This document shows, one piece after another, positions 44,296 through 52,673 of a stretch of 64,000 nucleotides of DNA. The translations under genes and the position numbers were made by a program. The notes under the pieces are model-generated. The model saw only the letters and a list, made by a program, of their open reading frames with translations, searched no databases and was not told the origin of the DNA. This stretch comes from Myxococcales bacterium (lineage in GTDB: Bacteria; Myxococcota_A; UBA9042), in the NCBI GenBank assembly GCA_947491025.1, contig CANLIC010000018.1, positions 1-64,000 on the forward strand, written 5' to 3'. Position 1 is the first letter of the stretch. Every line of letters begins with the position of its first letter.

Positions 44296-46068
44296 ATGAC
44301 GACGAATGCGACGGCCGGGGGCCCTGCAGCGCAGCGGCCCAACGGCGGCGACCTCGTGGCCGAGGTCCTGCTGCGGCAGGGCGTCAAGAACCTGTACACG
44401 CTCTGCGGCGGGCACATCTCGCCGATTCTGGTCGGCTGCAAGCGCCGCGGCATCGCCATCGTCGATGTGCGGGACGAGGGCAACGCCGCCTTCGCCGCCG
44501 ACGCCGCCGCCCGCCTCACCGGCGTGCCCGGCGTGGCCGCGGTCACAGCGGGCCCCGGCGTGACCAACACGCTGACAGCGCTGCAAAACGCTCAGATGGC
44601 GCAGGTGCCGCTGGTGCTGCTCGGCGGCGCGGCGGCCACGGTCCTGCGCGGACGCGGGTCGCTGCAAGACATCGAACAGATGGCGGCTATCAAGACCTTC
44701 GTGAAGTGGTCCGTCGCTGTGACGCGCGTCGCCGACCTCGTGCCGGCAGTCGAGCGCGCCTTCGCCGAGGCGCTCTCCGGAATTCCGGGGCCGGTCTTCG
44801 TCGAGTGCCCCATCGACCTGCTCTACGACGAGTCGCTGATTCGCGAATGGTACATCCAGAGCACCGGCAAGCAGCGCGACCTCAAGACGCGGGCGATGAA
44901 CCTCTACCTCGAGCGGCACCTCGGCAAGATGTTCGGCGGCCTCAGCGATGTGCGCTTTGGTCCGGCGGCGGTGGCCGACGTGCCCGAGACGGCGTTTCCG
45001 CTCATCGAGGCGGCGGCGCGCATGTGGGCGAAGGCCAAGCGACCGGTGCTGGTGGTCGGCAGCCAGGCGCTGTGCCGACCGCTGGAGGCGACGGCGATCG
45101 CCGAGGCCGTGCGGGCGCTGGGTGCGCCGGTGTACCTGGCGGGCATGGCGCGCGGCCTGCTCGGCCCGAGCGACCCACAGCAGATGCGGCACAAGCGCAA
45201 GAACGCGTTGAAGGAGGCCGACCTCGTGCTGCTAGCGGGCGTGCCTTGCGACTTCCGCATGGACTATGGCCGCAGCATCGGAGGGCGCACCAAGATCATC
45301 GCCGTCAACCTCGATCTCGGCACTTTGCTGCGCAACCGCGTGCCGACGCTGCCCGTGCCCGGCGACCCCGGCCGCTTCTTGCAGCGATTGGCCGGCCACG
45401 CCCACGTGCGCGGCCTGGCCTGGCCGGAGTGGCGGGCGACGCTGGCGGCGCGGGATGCCGAGCGCGACGCCGAGATCATGCAGATGGCAGCCGAGCCCTG
45501 CCCGCCGATGAACCCGGTCGCGGTCGTGCAGGCCATCGAGGCGGCGCTCGACGACGACGCCATCCTGGTCGCCGACGGTGGCGACTTCGTGGCGACTGCG
45601 GCCTACGTCCTGCGCGCCCGAAAGCCGCTGTCGTGGCTCGATCCCGGCGTTTTCGGCACCCTGGGTGTTGGCGGCGGCTTCGCGCTGGCGGCGGCGACCA
45701 GCCGACCCAATAGCCTGGTCTGGCTGCTCTACGGCGACGGCGCTGCGGGCTTCTCGCTGATGGAGTTCGACACCTTCGTCCGCATCGGCAAGGGCTGCGT
45801 GGCGGTCGTCGGCAATGACGCCGGCTGGACCCAGATCGCGCGCGATCAGGTGACGATCCTCGGCGATGACGTCGGCACCGTCCTGGCGGCGACCGCCTAC
45901 GACAAGGTCGCCGAAGGCTTGGGCGGCGTCGGCATCTCGGTCCGCGAGCTCGCGGCACTGCCGGCGGCGCTCGCAGAGGCCAAAGCCCTGGCGCGCCAGG
46001 GCAAAGCGGTGCTGGTCAATTGCCACATCGGCCGCTCGGAGTTCCGCAAGGGCAGCATCTCGATGTGA
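44296..46068 (+). CDS. ThDP-dependent enzyme, acetolactate synthase / 2-hydroxyacyl-CoA lyase-like
   Basis: The 590-residue enzyme has the three-domain fold of thiamine-diphosphate decarboxylases. The N-terminal Pyr domain has the activating Glu in [21 protein letters not shown] and the [16 protein letters not shown] segment. A central Rossmann-like domain follows. The C-terminal PP domain has the ThDP/Mg motif [20 protein letters not shown] ending NDAGW. The region resembles ILVBL/2-hydroxyacyl-CoA lyases more than biosynthetic acetolactate synthase: no regulatory small-subunit gene is adjacent, and a thioesterase gene precedes it. Peroxisomal relatives cleave 2-hydroxyacyl-CoA to a fatty aldehyde and formyl-CoA. 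The ATG at 44296 has GGGAG eight bases upstream. The exact substrate is not resolved. Confidence 0.82.
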   Translation: MTTNATAGGPAAQRPNGGDLVAEVLLRQGVKNLYTLCGGHISPILVGCKRRGIAIVDVRDEGNAAFAADAAARLTGVPGVAAVTAGPGVTNTLTALQNAQMAQVPLVLLGGAAATVLRGRGSLQDIEQMAAIKTFVKWSVAVTRVADLVPAVERAFAEALSGIPGPVFVECPIDLLYDESLIREWYIQSTGKQRDLKTRAMNLYLERHLGKMFGGLSDVRFGPAAVADVPETAFPLIEAAARMWAKAKRPVLVVGSQALCRPLEATAIAEAVRALGAPVYLAGMARGLLGPSDPQQMRHKRKNALKEADLVLLAGVPCDFRMDYGRSIGGRTKIIAVNLDLGTLLRNRVPTLPVPGDPGRFLQRLAGHAHVRGLAWPEWRATLAARDAERDAEIMQMAAEPCPPMNPVAVVQAIEAALDDDAILVADGGDFVATAAYVLRARKPLSWLDPGVFGTLGVGGGFALAAATSRPNSLVWLLYGDGAAGFSLMEFDTFVRIGKGCVAVVGNDAGWTQIARDQVTILGDDVGTVLAATAYDKVAEGLGGVGISVRELAALPAALAEAKALARQGKAVLVNCHIGRSEFRKGSISM

Positions 46069-46248
46069 GGCAGCGGCGCTGGCACGCTGGCGCGGCAGAC
46101 GCTGGTTGGCGCGCGCAGGTGCCCGCGCCCGAACGTAGCGGTCGGCGGCTGGCTGGAGAGGCTTGCGCGATTGCCCGCTTTGGGGTCGAATCCCGGCGCC
46201 CTGTCACAGCGATTCGAGCTGAAGCTGGGCGGACATGGGGAGGCGCCG

Positions 46249-49200
46249 GTGGCGATCATCTGCTTCTACGGTGACGACGGCGAGTTGCACGAGGTCCAGG
46301 TCGGACCGGGCCGGCCAGTCATCTCGGTTGGCCGCCAGGGCACGTGTGAGATCCGCACCGCCGGCCAGAGCGTGTCGCGCGTACACGCCCGCATTCAATG
46401 GCAGTCGGGGCGCTTCTACCTCTACGACCTTGGCTCGTCGAACGGCACCTTTTTTCAAGGTCGCCGGCTGCAGCCGCAGCAGGGCGCCGAACTCAACGAC
46501 GGTGCGATCTTCCTCTGTGGCGCTTTCGAGATGCGCATCGATTTCGAAGCGGGCGACTCGCAGGTGCTGCCGCCGGTGCCAACCAGGCCGCCGACGCCGG
46601 CCAGCAACGTGCCGCCGCCGCCCCCGCCGCCGGGCGCGATCCCAGCACCGCCAGGCGCCCCAACCGGCCCGACGCCGATGGCTGGCGCGCCCAAGCCGCC
46701 ACCGCCACCGCCGCCGCCACCGCCACCGCCACCGCCACCCCCGGGCGCCACCGGGGGCCCTGGTGCCCCAGGCCCGTTCGGCGGATCGGGGCCGATGTCA
46801 GCGGCAGCGCAGGCGATGAGCGACGATGATACGCCGGCGGAGGGATTGCCTGCGGTCAAGCCGGTCAAGACCGGAAGCGTCGCCTTCACCCCGATGCGGG
46901 TGCCGCCGCCGCCACCCAACTATCGGGCAGCGGTCGAGCCGCCGCAGGTCGCGGAGATGGCGCCTGCTGTCGGCGCCGACGCGATGGCGGCCAGCTCTGA
47001 TCTGCTGGGCGTAGACGACGAGCCGACGGTCGCGCCAGCCGCGCCGGAACCGTCGCCGCCGGAGCCGTGGGCCGAGACGGTCGCGCTCAAGGACCAGCGC
47101 GGCGCCGGACTTGTCGAATCCGCCCGCGCAGCCATCGCCGAGGACGACGAGGACGACGACGACGCCGCGACGACCTTCATCGACGCGATGTCGGACCTGG
47201 ACGACGTCCAGGCCGCCCCGTCGCCAGCGCCTGCCGAGGCCGAGGCGCCGCTGGATGGCGGGGCTGACGCGGACGCCCAGCCATTCGACGACTCGCCCGG
47301 CGACGACGCCGCGAGCGACGACGCTGACAACGAGGGCGAGCCCGACTTCGCCAACGCAGGCGGCTTCGAGGACGCCGACATCGACGCCGGGGCCGCGTCT
47401 GCGGCCCGTGGCAGCAGCGAGCCGGCCGCGACCGGCGACCACGGTGCAGCCGATTCCAGCGCCGCGCAGGCCGAAATCGCGGCCTTGGCGTTGGCGCTGG
47501 CCGAGGCTGAGCGAGCGCTGGCGGCCCACGAAGAAGAGGCAGCGGCACGGGACGAGCAGACCCAAGCGGACGCGGCCGAGGTCGCGGCGCTGCGCAAGGC
47601 GTTGAGCGATCTGCAGGAGCAGAAGGCCGCAGCGGAGGCCGGCTTCGCGGCGGCTGTGACCGAGCTCCAGGCAGAGCTGGACGCCCAGGCCCAAGCGCTG
47701 GCCAAGCAGAGCGAAGGCGCGGAGTCCGACGCCCGCTGGCAGCAACGTGTTGCAGAGCTGGTGGAGACGCTGGACGAGGCGCGCGCAGGTCGCCGCAACG
47801 CCGAGACGATGGTCGAGCTGCTGCGCGGCCAGGCCGAGTCTGAGGCCGACCTGCAGCGCATGGCGTCCGAGCAGCTGGCCTTGCTGCAGGCGGCGCTCGA
47901 CGCGCTGCGCGCAGAGGCAGCAGCGGCCCAGGCGAATGCGGAGGCCGCGACCGCCGACGCCGCGGCAGCGCGAGCGGAAGCCGAAGCCGCGGCGGCCGAG
48001 GCCGCGTCTGCCCGCGCCGAGGCCGAGGCGATCCGCGACGGCGCTGCCGCTGGCAACGCTGCGTTGATCGACGCCGCGCGGGCCGAGGCTCAGGCGGCAC
48101 ACGCCGAGGCCGAGGACGCAAAGAGCGATGCGGCCGCCGCGATCGCGAGTGCCGAAGCTGAGGCGCAGGCCGCCAGGGCCGAGGCTGACGCCGCGTTGGC
48201 CAGCGCCGAAGCCGCGCGGGCGGACGCCGAGGCCGCCAGCACAGCCGCCGCAGCGGCGCGGGCGGAGGCAGAGGCCGCCGCGGCTGACGCCGAGGCCTCA
48301 AGGTCAGACACCGCGGGCGCGGACGCCGCGATCGCCAACGCGCTGGCAGCAGCCGAGACAGCGCGCATCGAGGCCGACGCAGCGCGTGCCGCCCTGGATG
48401 CGGCGCAGCTCGAGGCCCAAGCGGCCAGGGCCGACGTGGAGAGCGCCAGGGCCGAGGCCGAGGCTGCAAGGGCCGAGGCAGAGGCCGCAAAGGCCGACGC
48501 CGAAGCCGCCAGAGCCGACGTGGAGACCGCCGGGGCCGAGGCCGAGGCTACAAGGGCCGACGCAGACGCCGCCAGGGCCGACGTGGAGACAGCCAGGGCC
48601 GAGGCCGAGGCTGCAAGGGCCGAGGCCGAGGCTGCAAGGGCCGACGCAGACGCTGCAAGGGCCGACGCAGACGCCGCCAGGGCCGAAGCAGACGCAGGGG
48701 CCGGCGCGGCGGCGGCAGCCGCGAGCGCAGATGCCGAGGCGGCGAGAGCCGACGCCGACGCAGCGCGCGCAGAGGGCGAAGCCGCCAGGGCTGACGCCGA
48801 AGCCGCCAAGGCTGACGCCGAAGCCGCCAGGGCCGACGCCGAAGCCGCCAGGGCCGACGCCGAAGCTGCCAGGGCCGACGCCGAAGCCGCCAGGGCCGAC
48901 GCCGAAGCCGCTTTGGCCGCAGCCACTGCGTCCGGAGCTGATGCAGCCGCCTCCGCCCGTGAGGCCATCGCGGCCGCCCAGGCAGAGACCGAGGCTGCCC
49001 GGGCCGACGCCGATCGCGCCCACGCTGATGCCAACGCTGCCCGGGCCGAGGCCCAGGCGAGCCAGGCCGCGGCAGACGCAGCACAGGCCGAGGCAGCCGC
49101 CGGCGCGGGGTCCGCCGTCGCCGCCGCCAGGGCCGAAGCGGAAGCCGCGCAAGCAGACGCAGCGGCCGCGCGCGACGAGGTCGAGGCCGCCCAAGCAGAC

Positions 49201-50256
49201 GCGCAAGCCGCCAAGGCCGAGGCCGCGGCTGCCCAGGCCGCCGCCGACGCAGCTCGTGCGGACGCCGAATCCGCCCGCTCGGAGGCTGCCGCCGGCGCCG
49301 ACCAAGCGCTTGCCACCGCGCGCGCAGAGGCCGGGGCCGCACTGGCCCTGGCGGAGACCGCTCAAGCGGAGGCAGCAGCCGCCAAGGCCGAGGCCGAGGC
49401 AGCGTGGGCCGAAGCCGCGGCCGCCAAGGCAGACGCCGACGCCGCCCGCCACGCCGCTGGCGCCAGCGTCGCCGAAGAGCGCGCCACGCTGGTCGCCATC
49501 GCCGAAGCCAACGCCGAGGCGCGCAACGCTGCGGTGCAGGAGCGCGATGCCTTGGCCGCGCAGCTTCAGGCCGCGGCCGACATGCATTCCGCCGCCAGCG
49601 CCGAGGCGGCGGCCCTCAAGGCCGAGCGCGAGGGACAGATCGCCGCTGGCGTCGAGGTCGCCGCTGAGCGCGATGCGCTGGCCGCCGAGCGCGATGCCGT
49701 GGTTGCCGAGCGCGATCGGATGCGCGAGCAACGCGACGCCGCGCGAGAAGCCCGCGCCGCGCTTGAAGTCGCTCTGGAGCGTGCCGAGAAGGCCGCGGCC
49801 AAGGGGGCGAGCGCCGAGACCGCCGCGGCCGAGATCGCATCGGTCCGCGCCGCGCTGCAGGCGGACGTCGACGGAGCGCGCTCCGCCCTCGGAGCGGCCG
49901 AGGCGGAGGTCGAGCGGCTGCGTCGGGCCCTGGATCAGACGCAGGCAGAGGTCAAGCAAGCCCAAGCGCGCGCAGACGCGGCGGCAAGTGCAGCCGCCGC
50001 AGTCCCCGCGAGCGGGGGCGTTGGGGTGGACAATGGCGCTGCGGCCGGCCTGGCCAGCGACCTCTACGGCGCAGTCGCCTCACTGCGCCCGGACATGCGG
50101 GCCATCGACGACGCTGTGGCCAGCCTCGACGGCGCCGAGGGAGATGAGCGCGAAGAGGCGCTAGACGCGCTGCGCGAGGCCGTCGCGACCGCCCAAGGCC
50201 GTGTCGGCGAGCTGCGCAGCTCAGCCGCCAGCCTCCGCGACTTGCTTCAGGGTTAG
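46249..50256 (+). CDS. FHA-domain protein with giant Ala-rich coiled coil
   Basis: The 1335-residue protein starts with GTG at 46249, with GGGGAGG five bases upstream. Its FHA domain (about 15-95) keeps the phosphothreonine-binding residues: GRQGTCEI, SVSRVHARI and SSNGTF. A polyproline segment (about 110-175) and an acidic disordered region (to about 425) follow. From about 430 to 1270 there is a long continuous Ala/Glu/Arg-rich helix of repeated AEAxAAR/ADA units, a coiled coil that could span well over 100 nm if straight, then a short C-terminal helical tail. There is no signal or membrane segment, so it is cytoplasmic. It may be a phospho-dependent scaffold or filament for the kinases; that is inference. 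Confidence 0.85.
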   Translation: MAIICFYGDDGELHEVQVGPGRPVISVGRQGTCEIRTAGQSVSRVHARIQWQSGRFYLYDLGSSNGTFFQGRRLQPQQGAELNDGAIFLCGAFEMRIDFEAGDSQVLPPVPTRPPTPASNVPPPPPPPGAIPAPPGAPTGPTPMAGAPKPPPPPPPPPPPPPPPPGATGGPGAPGPFGGSGPMSAAAQAMSDDDTPAEGLPAVKPVKTGSVAFTPMRVPPPPPNYRAAVEPPQVAEMAPAVGADAMAASSDLLGVDDEPTVAPAAPEPSPPEPWAETVALKDQRGAGLVESARAAIAEDDEDDDDAATTFIDAMSDLDDVQAAPSPAPAEAEAPLDGGADADAQPFDDSPGDDAASDDADNEGEPDFANAGGFEDADIDAGAASAARGSSEPAATGDHGAADSSAAQAEIAALALALAEAERALAAHEEEAAARDEQTQADAAEVAALRKALSDLQEQKAAAEAGFAAAVTELQAELDAQAQALAKQSEGAESDARWQQRVAELVETLDEARAGRRNAETMVELLRGQAESEADLQRMASEQLALLQAALDALRAEAAAAQANAEAATADAAAARAEAEAAAAEAASARAEAEAIRDGAAAGNAALIDAARAEAQAAHAEAEDAKSDAAAAIASAEAEAQAARAEADAALASAEAARADAEAASTAAAAARAEAEAAAADAEASRSDTAGADAAIANALAAAETARIEADAARAALDAAQLEAQAARADVESARAEAEAARAEAEAAKADAEAARADVETAGAEAEATRADADAARADVETARAEAEAARAEAEAARADADAARADADAARAEADAGAGAAAAAASADAEAARADADAARAEGEAARADAEAAKADAEAARADAEAARADAEAARADAEAARADAEAALAAATASGADAAASAREAIAAAQAETEAARADADRAHADANAARAEAQASQAAADAAQAEAAAGAGSAVAAARAEAEAAQADAAAARDEVEAAQADAQAAKAEAAAAQAAADAARADAESARSEAAAGADQALATARAEAGAALALAETAQAEAAAAKAEAEAAWAEAAAAKADADAARHAAGASVAEERATLVAIAEANAEARNAAVQERDALAAQLQAAADMHSAASAEAAALKAEREGQIAAGVEVAAERDALAAERDAVVAERDRMREQRDAAREARAALEVALERAEKAAAKGASAETAAAEIASVRAALQADVDGARSALGAAEAEVERLRRALDQTQAEVKQAQARADAAASAAAAVPASGGVGVDNGAAAGLASDLYGAVASLRPDMRAIDDAVASLDGAEGDEREEALDALREAVATAQGRVGELRSSAASLRDLLQG
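48480..48915 (+). repeat. 21-bp coding repeats in the Ala-rich coiled coil
   Basis: Tandem 21-bp and related units of the type GCCGAAGCCGCCAGGGCCGAC, encoding AEAARAD, form the most regular part of the FHA coiled-coil protein; the run at 48790-48910 has several near-identical copies. The repetition is at DNA level as well as protein level, so copy number may drift. It is coding and has no spacers. Confidence 0.85.
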
Positions 50257-50354
50257 GGTCGGCGCGGCGTCTGCCCTTGCAGCGCCGCATCGCCCGGCGG
50301 GAGGCGCGGCGACCCGGATGGGGGGCAGCGCGCCGTCGACACCCATCGCCGCAA

Positions 50355-51161
50355 CTAGACCTCGAATCTCCTGGCCACGAGCCGGAGCGCCAGCCGGTTC
50401 AACCAGCGCGGCGCCAGCGCGCAAAGGCCGTAGAACGTGCGCAACGCAAGCCCTGGCACGATGAGCGCGCCGCCGCGATCGAAGCCGCGGATGCCGCGCT
50501 TTGCACAGCGCTGGGCAGACATCATCAGCAGCGCCGGAATCCGCTCGCCGGTGGGGTTGGCCGCGTTGTCCTCGAACTCGGTGGCCACAGGCCCGGGGTT
50601 GAGCTGGCTGACGACCACGCCGTGGTGGGCCACCTCGAGGCGCAGGGCCTCGGTCCAGGCCGTCAGAAAGTGCTTGGTCGCGGCGTAGGTGCCGAAGCCG
50701 GGCATGAAGAACATGCCAAAGCCGCTGCTGACGTTGAGGACACCGCCGCGGCGACGCGCCACCATCGCCGGCAGCAGGCGCCGCGTCAGCACCAAAGGCG
50801 CGGTCATGTTCACCGCCATCATCGCCAAGAGCTTGGCCTCGTCGCGCTGGTGAAAGAGCCCGACGTCGCCGAGTCCGGCGTTGTTGATGAGGACGTCGAC
50901 AGCGCAGTGGTCGGCGAGCAGCGCGTCGGCGAGTGCGCCGGCGGCAGCGGCATTGCTGAGATCGCAGGGCCGAACCTCGACCTGGAGCGCTGGCCTGCCG
51001 ACGCGGAGCTCGGCGGCCAGGGCGTCGAGGCGCTCTCTGCGGCGCGCCACCAGGACGAGCACCCGGGCGCGAGGGGCCAGTTGGCGGGCGAATTCCGCGC
51101 CGATGCCAGACGACGCGCCGGTGACCACGACAATGCCACCGTCGATGGGGGGCGTAGACAT
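50355..51161 (-). CDS. Short-chain dehydrogenase/reductase
   Basis: This 268-residue classical SDR has the cofactor motif TGASSGIG, the NNAG motif in VLINNAGLGDVG, catalytic Ser in LNVSSGFG and YxxxK in YAATK. The C-terminal 60 residues are basic (NRLALRLVARRFEV) and resemble DltE/YqjQ-type SDRs acting on lipids or acyl chains. The ATG at 51161 begins one base after the stop of the upstream high-molecular-weight FabG gene, so both are made as an operon; the longer reading from 51188 overlaps that gene. NADP use is suggested by the RRRER stretch after strand 2 (VLVARRRERL). Confidence 0.88.
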   Translation of the reverse strand: MSTPPIDGGIVVVTGASSGIGAEFARQLAPRARVLVLVARRRERLDALAAELRVGRPALQVEVRPCDLSNAAAAGALADALLADHCAVDVLINNAGLGDVGLFHQRDEAKLLAMMAVNMTAPLVLTRRLLPAMVARRRGGVLNVSSGFGMFFMPGFGTYAATKHFLTAWTEALRLEVAHHGVVVSQLNPGPVATEFEDNAANPTGERIPALLMMSAQRCAKRGIRGFDRGGALIVPGLALRTFYGLCALAPRWLNRLALRLVARRFEV

Positions 51162-51162
51162 C

Positions 51163-52560
51163 TCAAGCCCCCGCGAGGTGCTGGCCACAGACGCGCAAGG
51201 TCTGACCGGCGAGGCCGATGGCGCTCGGCGTCGCCAAGAAGGCCACGGCGTCGGCCACGTCTTCGGGCAAGCCGCCTTGGCCGAGGCTGTTGAGGCGACG
51301 ACCGGCCTGCCGAAGCAAGGGCGGCATGGCGGCCGTCATCTGGGTCTCGATGAAGCCCGGGGCGATGGCCATCGCGGCGCCGCCCTCGCGGCCGAGCCGG
51401 TGCGAGAGCGCCTCGACGTAGCCCATGAGGGCGCGCTTGGCGGTGGCGTAGTTGGTCTGGCCGGGATTGCCACCGATGCCGCCGATCGACGACAGGCAGA
51501 GGACGCGGCCGCTGGGGCGCAGCACCCCGGTGGAAAGCGCTAGTTCGGTGCCGCGCACGGCCGCCTGCAGGTTCACCGCGAGGCAGAGGTCCCAGTGCGC
51601 GGGCGACATCTTGGCCAGCGTGCGATCTCGCGTAATGCCGGCGTTGTGGACGAGGATGTGTACCCGCTGCCCGCGGCCCTGCAGATCGGCCATCAGGGCT
51701 TCGACCCCGCCCTCCGCGGCCAGGTCGCAATGGAGCGCCTCACCGCCGACCGCCGCCGCGACCGCCGACAGCTCGGCAGCGCTCGAGGGCAGGTCGACGA
51801 GCAGCACCCGCGCCCCCTCTTCGGCGAGACGTCGTGCGATGGCCTCGCCGATGCCGCGCGCGGCGCCGGTCACCAATGCGGTCTGCCCCTGCAGTGGGCG
51901 CTCCTGCAGCTGTGTCGCTTCGGCACGCGCCAGGTGACCGATGTGCAGCGCCTGGCCAGAGACGAACGCGCTGCGCCGGGAGAGCAGGAAGCAAAGCGGC
52001 CCGGCGAGCCGAGTCTCGGCGTCGTCTTCGATCCGCAGCAGGTTGGCGGTGGCGCCACGGCGACCGATCTCCTTGCCGAGGGCGCGGACAAAGCCTTCGA
52101 GGCCGGCACGGGCGGCGGCGCGGGCCGGCTCGCGGCTCCCGGCGGGCGGGCGGCCGAGCACGATGACCCGACCGCAGCGGTTGAGCGCGGCGATGCGGCC
52201 GTGGAGCGCGTCGTAGAGCACGCGCAGATCGGCGACCGAGGACACCTCGCCAGCGTCGACCAGCAGGGCGTGCAAGGGAGTTCCGTGCGCGCCCACCGAC
52301 GCGGTCGCGGCGCCCGTGGCGGCCTCACGCTCCACCGTGCAACCGGCGCTGCGGGCGGCGGCCGCTGCGAGCTCGCCGAGGCCGCCGCCGCCGCCGACAT
52401 CGACGCCGACCACCACCGCGCGCAGGTCGGCCAGCGGCAGCGCGGGGTCCGGCCCGGACGCCCGCTGCAGCGACTGCGGCAGCGGCAGCGGCAGCCCGAG
52501 CATTCGGATGGTCCCGCGCGCCGCGGAGTTGCGGCCGAGTTCAAGCAGAAGATCGGTCAC
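51163..52560 (-). CDS. fabG: High-molecular-weight FabG-like 3-oxoacyl reductase
   Basis: The 465-residue product is a tandem of two SDR-like domains. The N-terminal half (1-200) is a degenerate Rossmann domain: GVDVGGGGGLGELAA lacks the clean TGxxxGxG. The C-terminal half is a functional FabG: TGAARGIGEAIAR, HNAGITRD, catalytic Ser in LCLSSIGGIGG and NYATAK. This architecture matches HMW FabG (M. tuberculosis FabG4, about 454 residues), which reduces 3-oxoacyl-CoA. The GTG at 52560 has GGAG five to six bases upstream; the longer reading to 52974 overlaps low-quality sequence. It is coupled to the downstream SDR, suggesting acyl-chain or lipid modification. Confidence 0.85.
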   Translation of the reverse strand: MTDLLLELGRNSAARGTIRMLGLPLPLPQSLQRASGPDPALPLADLRAVVVGVDVGGGGGLGELAAAAARSAGCTVEREAATGAATASVGAHGTPLHALLVDAGEVSSVADLRVLYDALHGRIAALNRCGRVIVLGRPPAGSREPARAAARAGLEGFVRALGKEIGRRGATANLLRIEDDAETRLAGPLCFLLSRRSAFVSGQALHIGHLARAEATQLQERPLQGQTALVTGAARGIGEAIARRLAEEGARVLLVDLPSSAAELSAVAAAVGGEALHCDLAAEGGVEALMADLQGRGQRVHILVHNAGITRDRTLAKMSPAHWDLCLAVNLQAAVRGTELALSTGVLRPSGRVLCLSSIGGIGGNPGQTNYATAKRALMGYVEALSHRLGREGGAAMAIAPGFIETQMTAAMPPLLRQAGRRLNSLGQGGLPEDVADAVAFLATPSAIGLAGQTLRVCGQHLAGA

Positions 52561-52673
52561 TGCGACTCCGTCATCGGCCGACACGGCGGCCGGCGCGTGG
52601 CTGGCGTGGGGCCTTGGGCCATGCTGCGGCGCCGGGCGCTCCGCCGATCTCGCCCGGCGATGGGGCCGATCGG

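Noticed and set aside
48480..48915. CRISPR-like or minisatellite array
   Set aside because: In-frame coding repeats of an Ala-rich coiled coil, with no spacers.
47177..49965. Leftward Gly/Arg/Leu-rich frames within the coiled-coil gene
   Set aside because: They are mirror images of the Ala-rich coding repeat. The plus frame has an FHA domain and a proper start.
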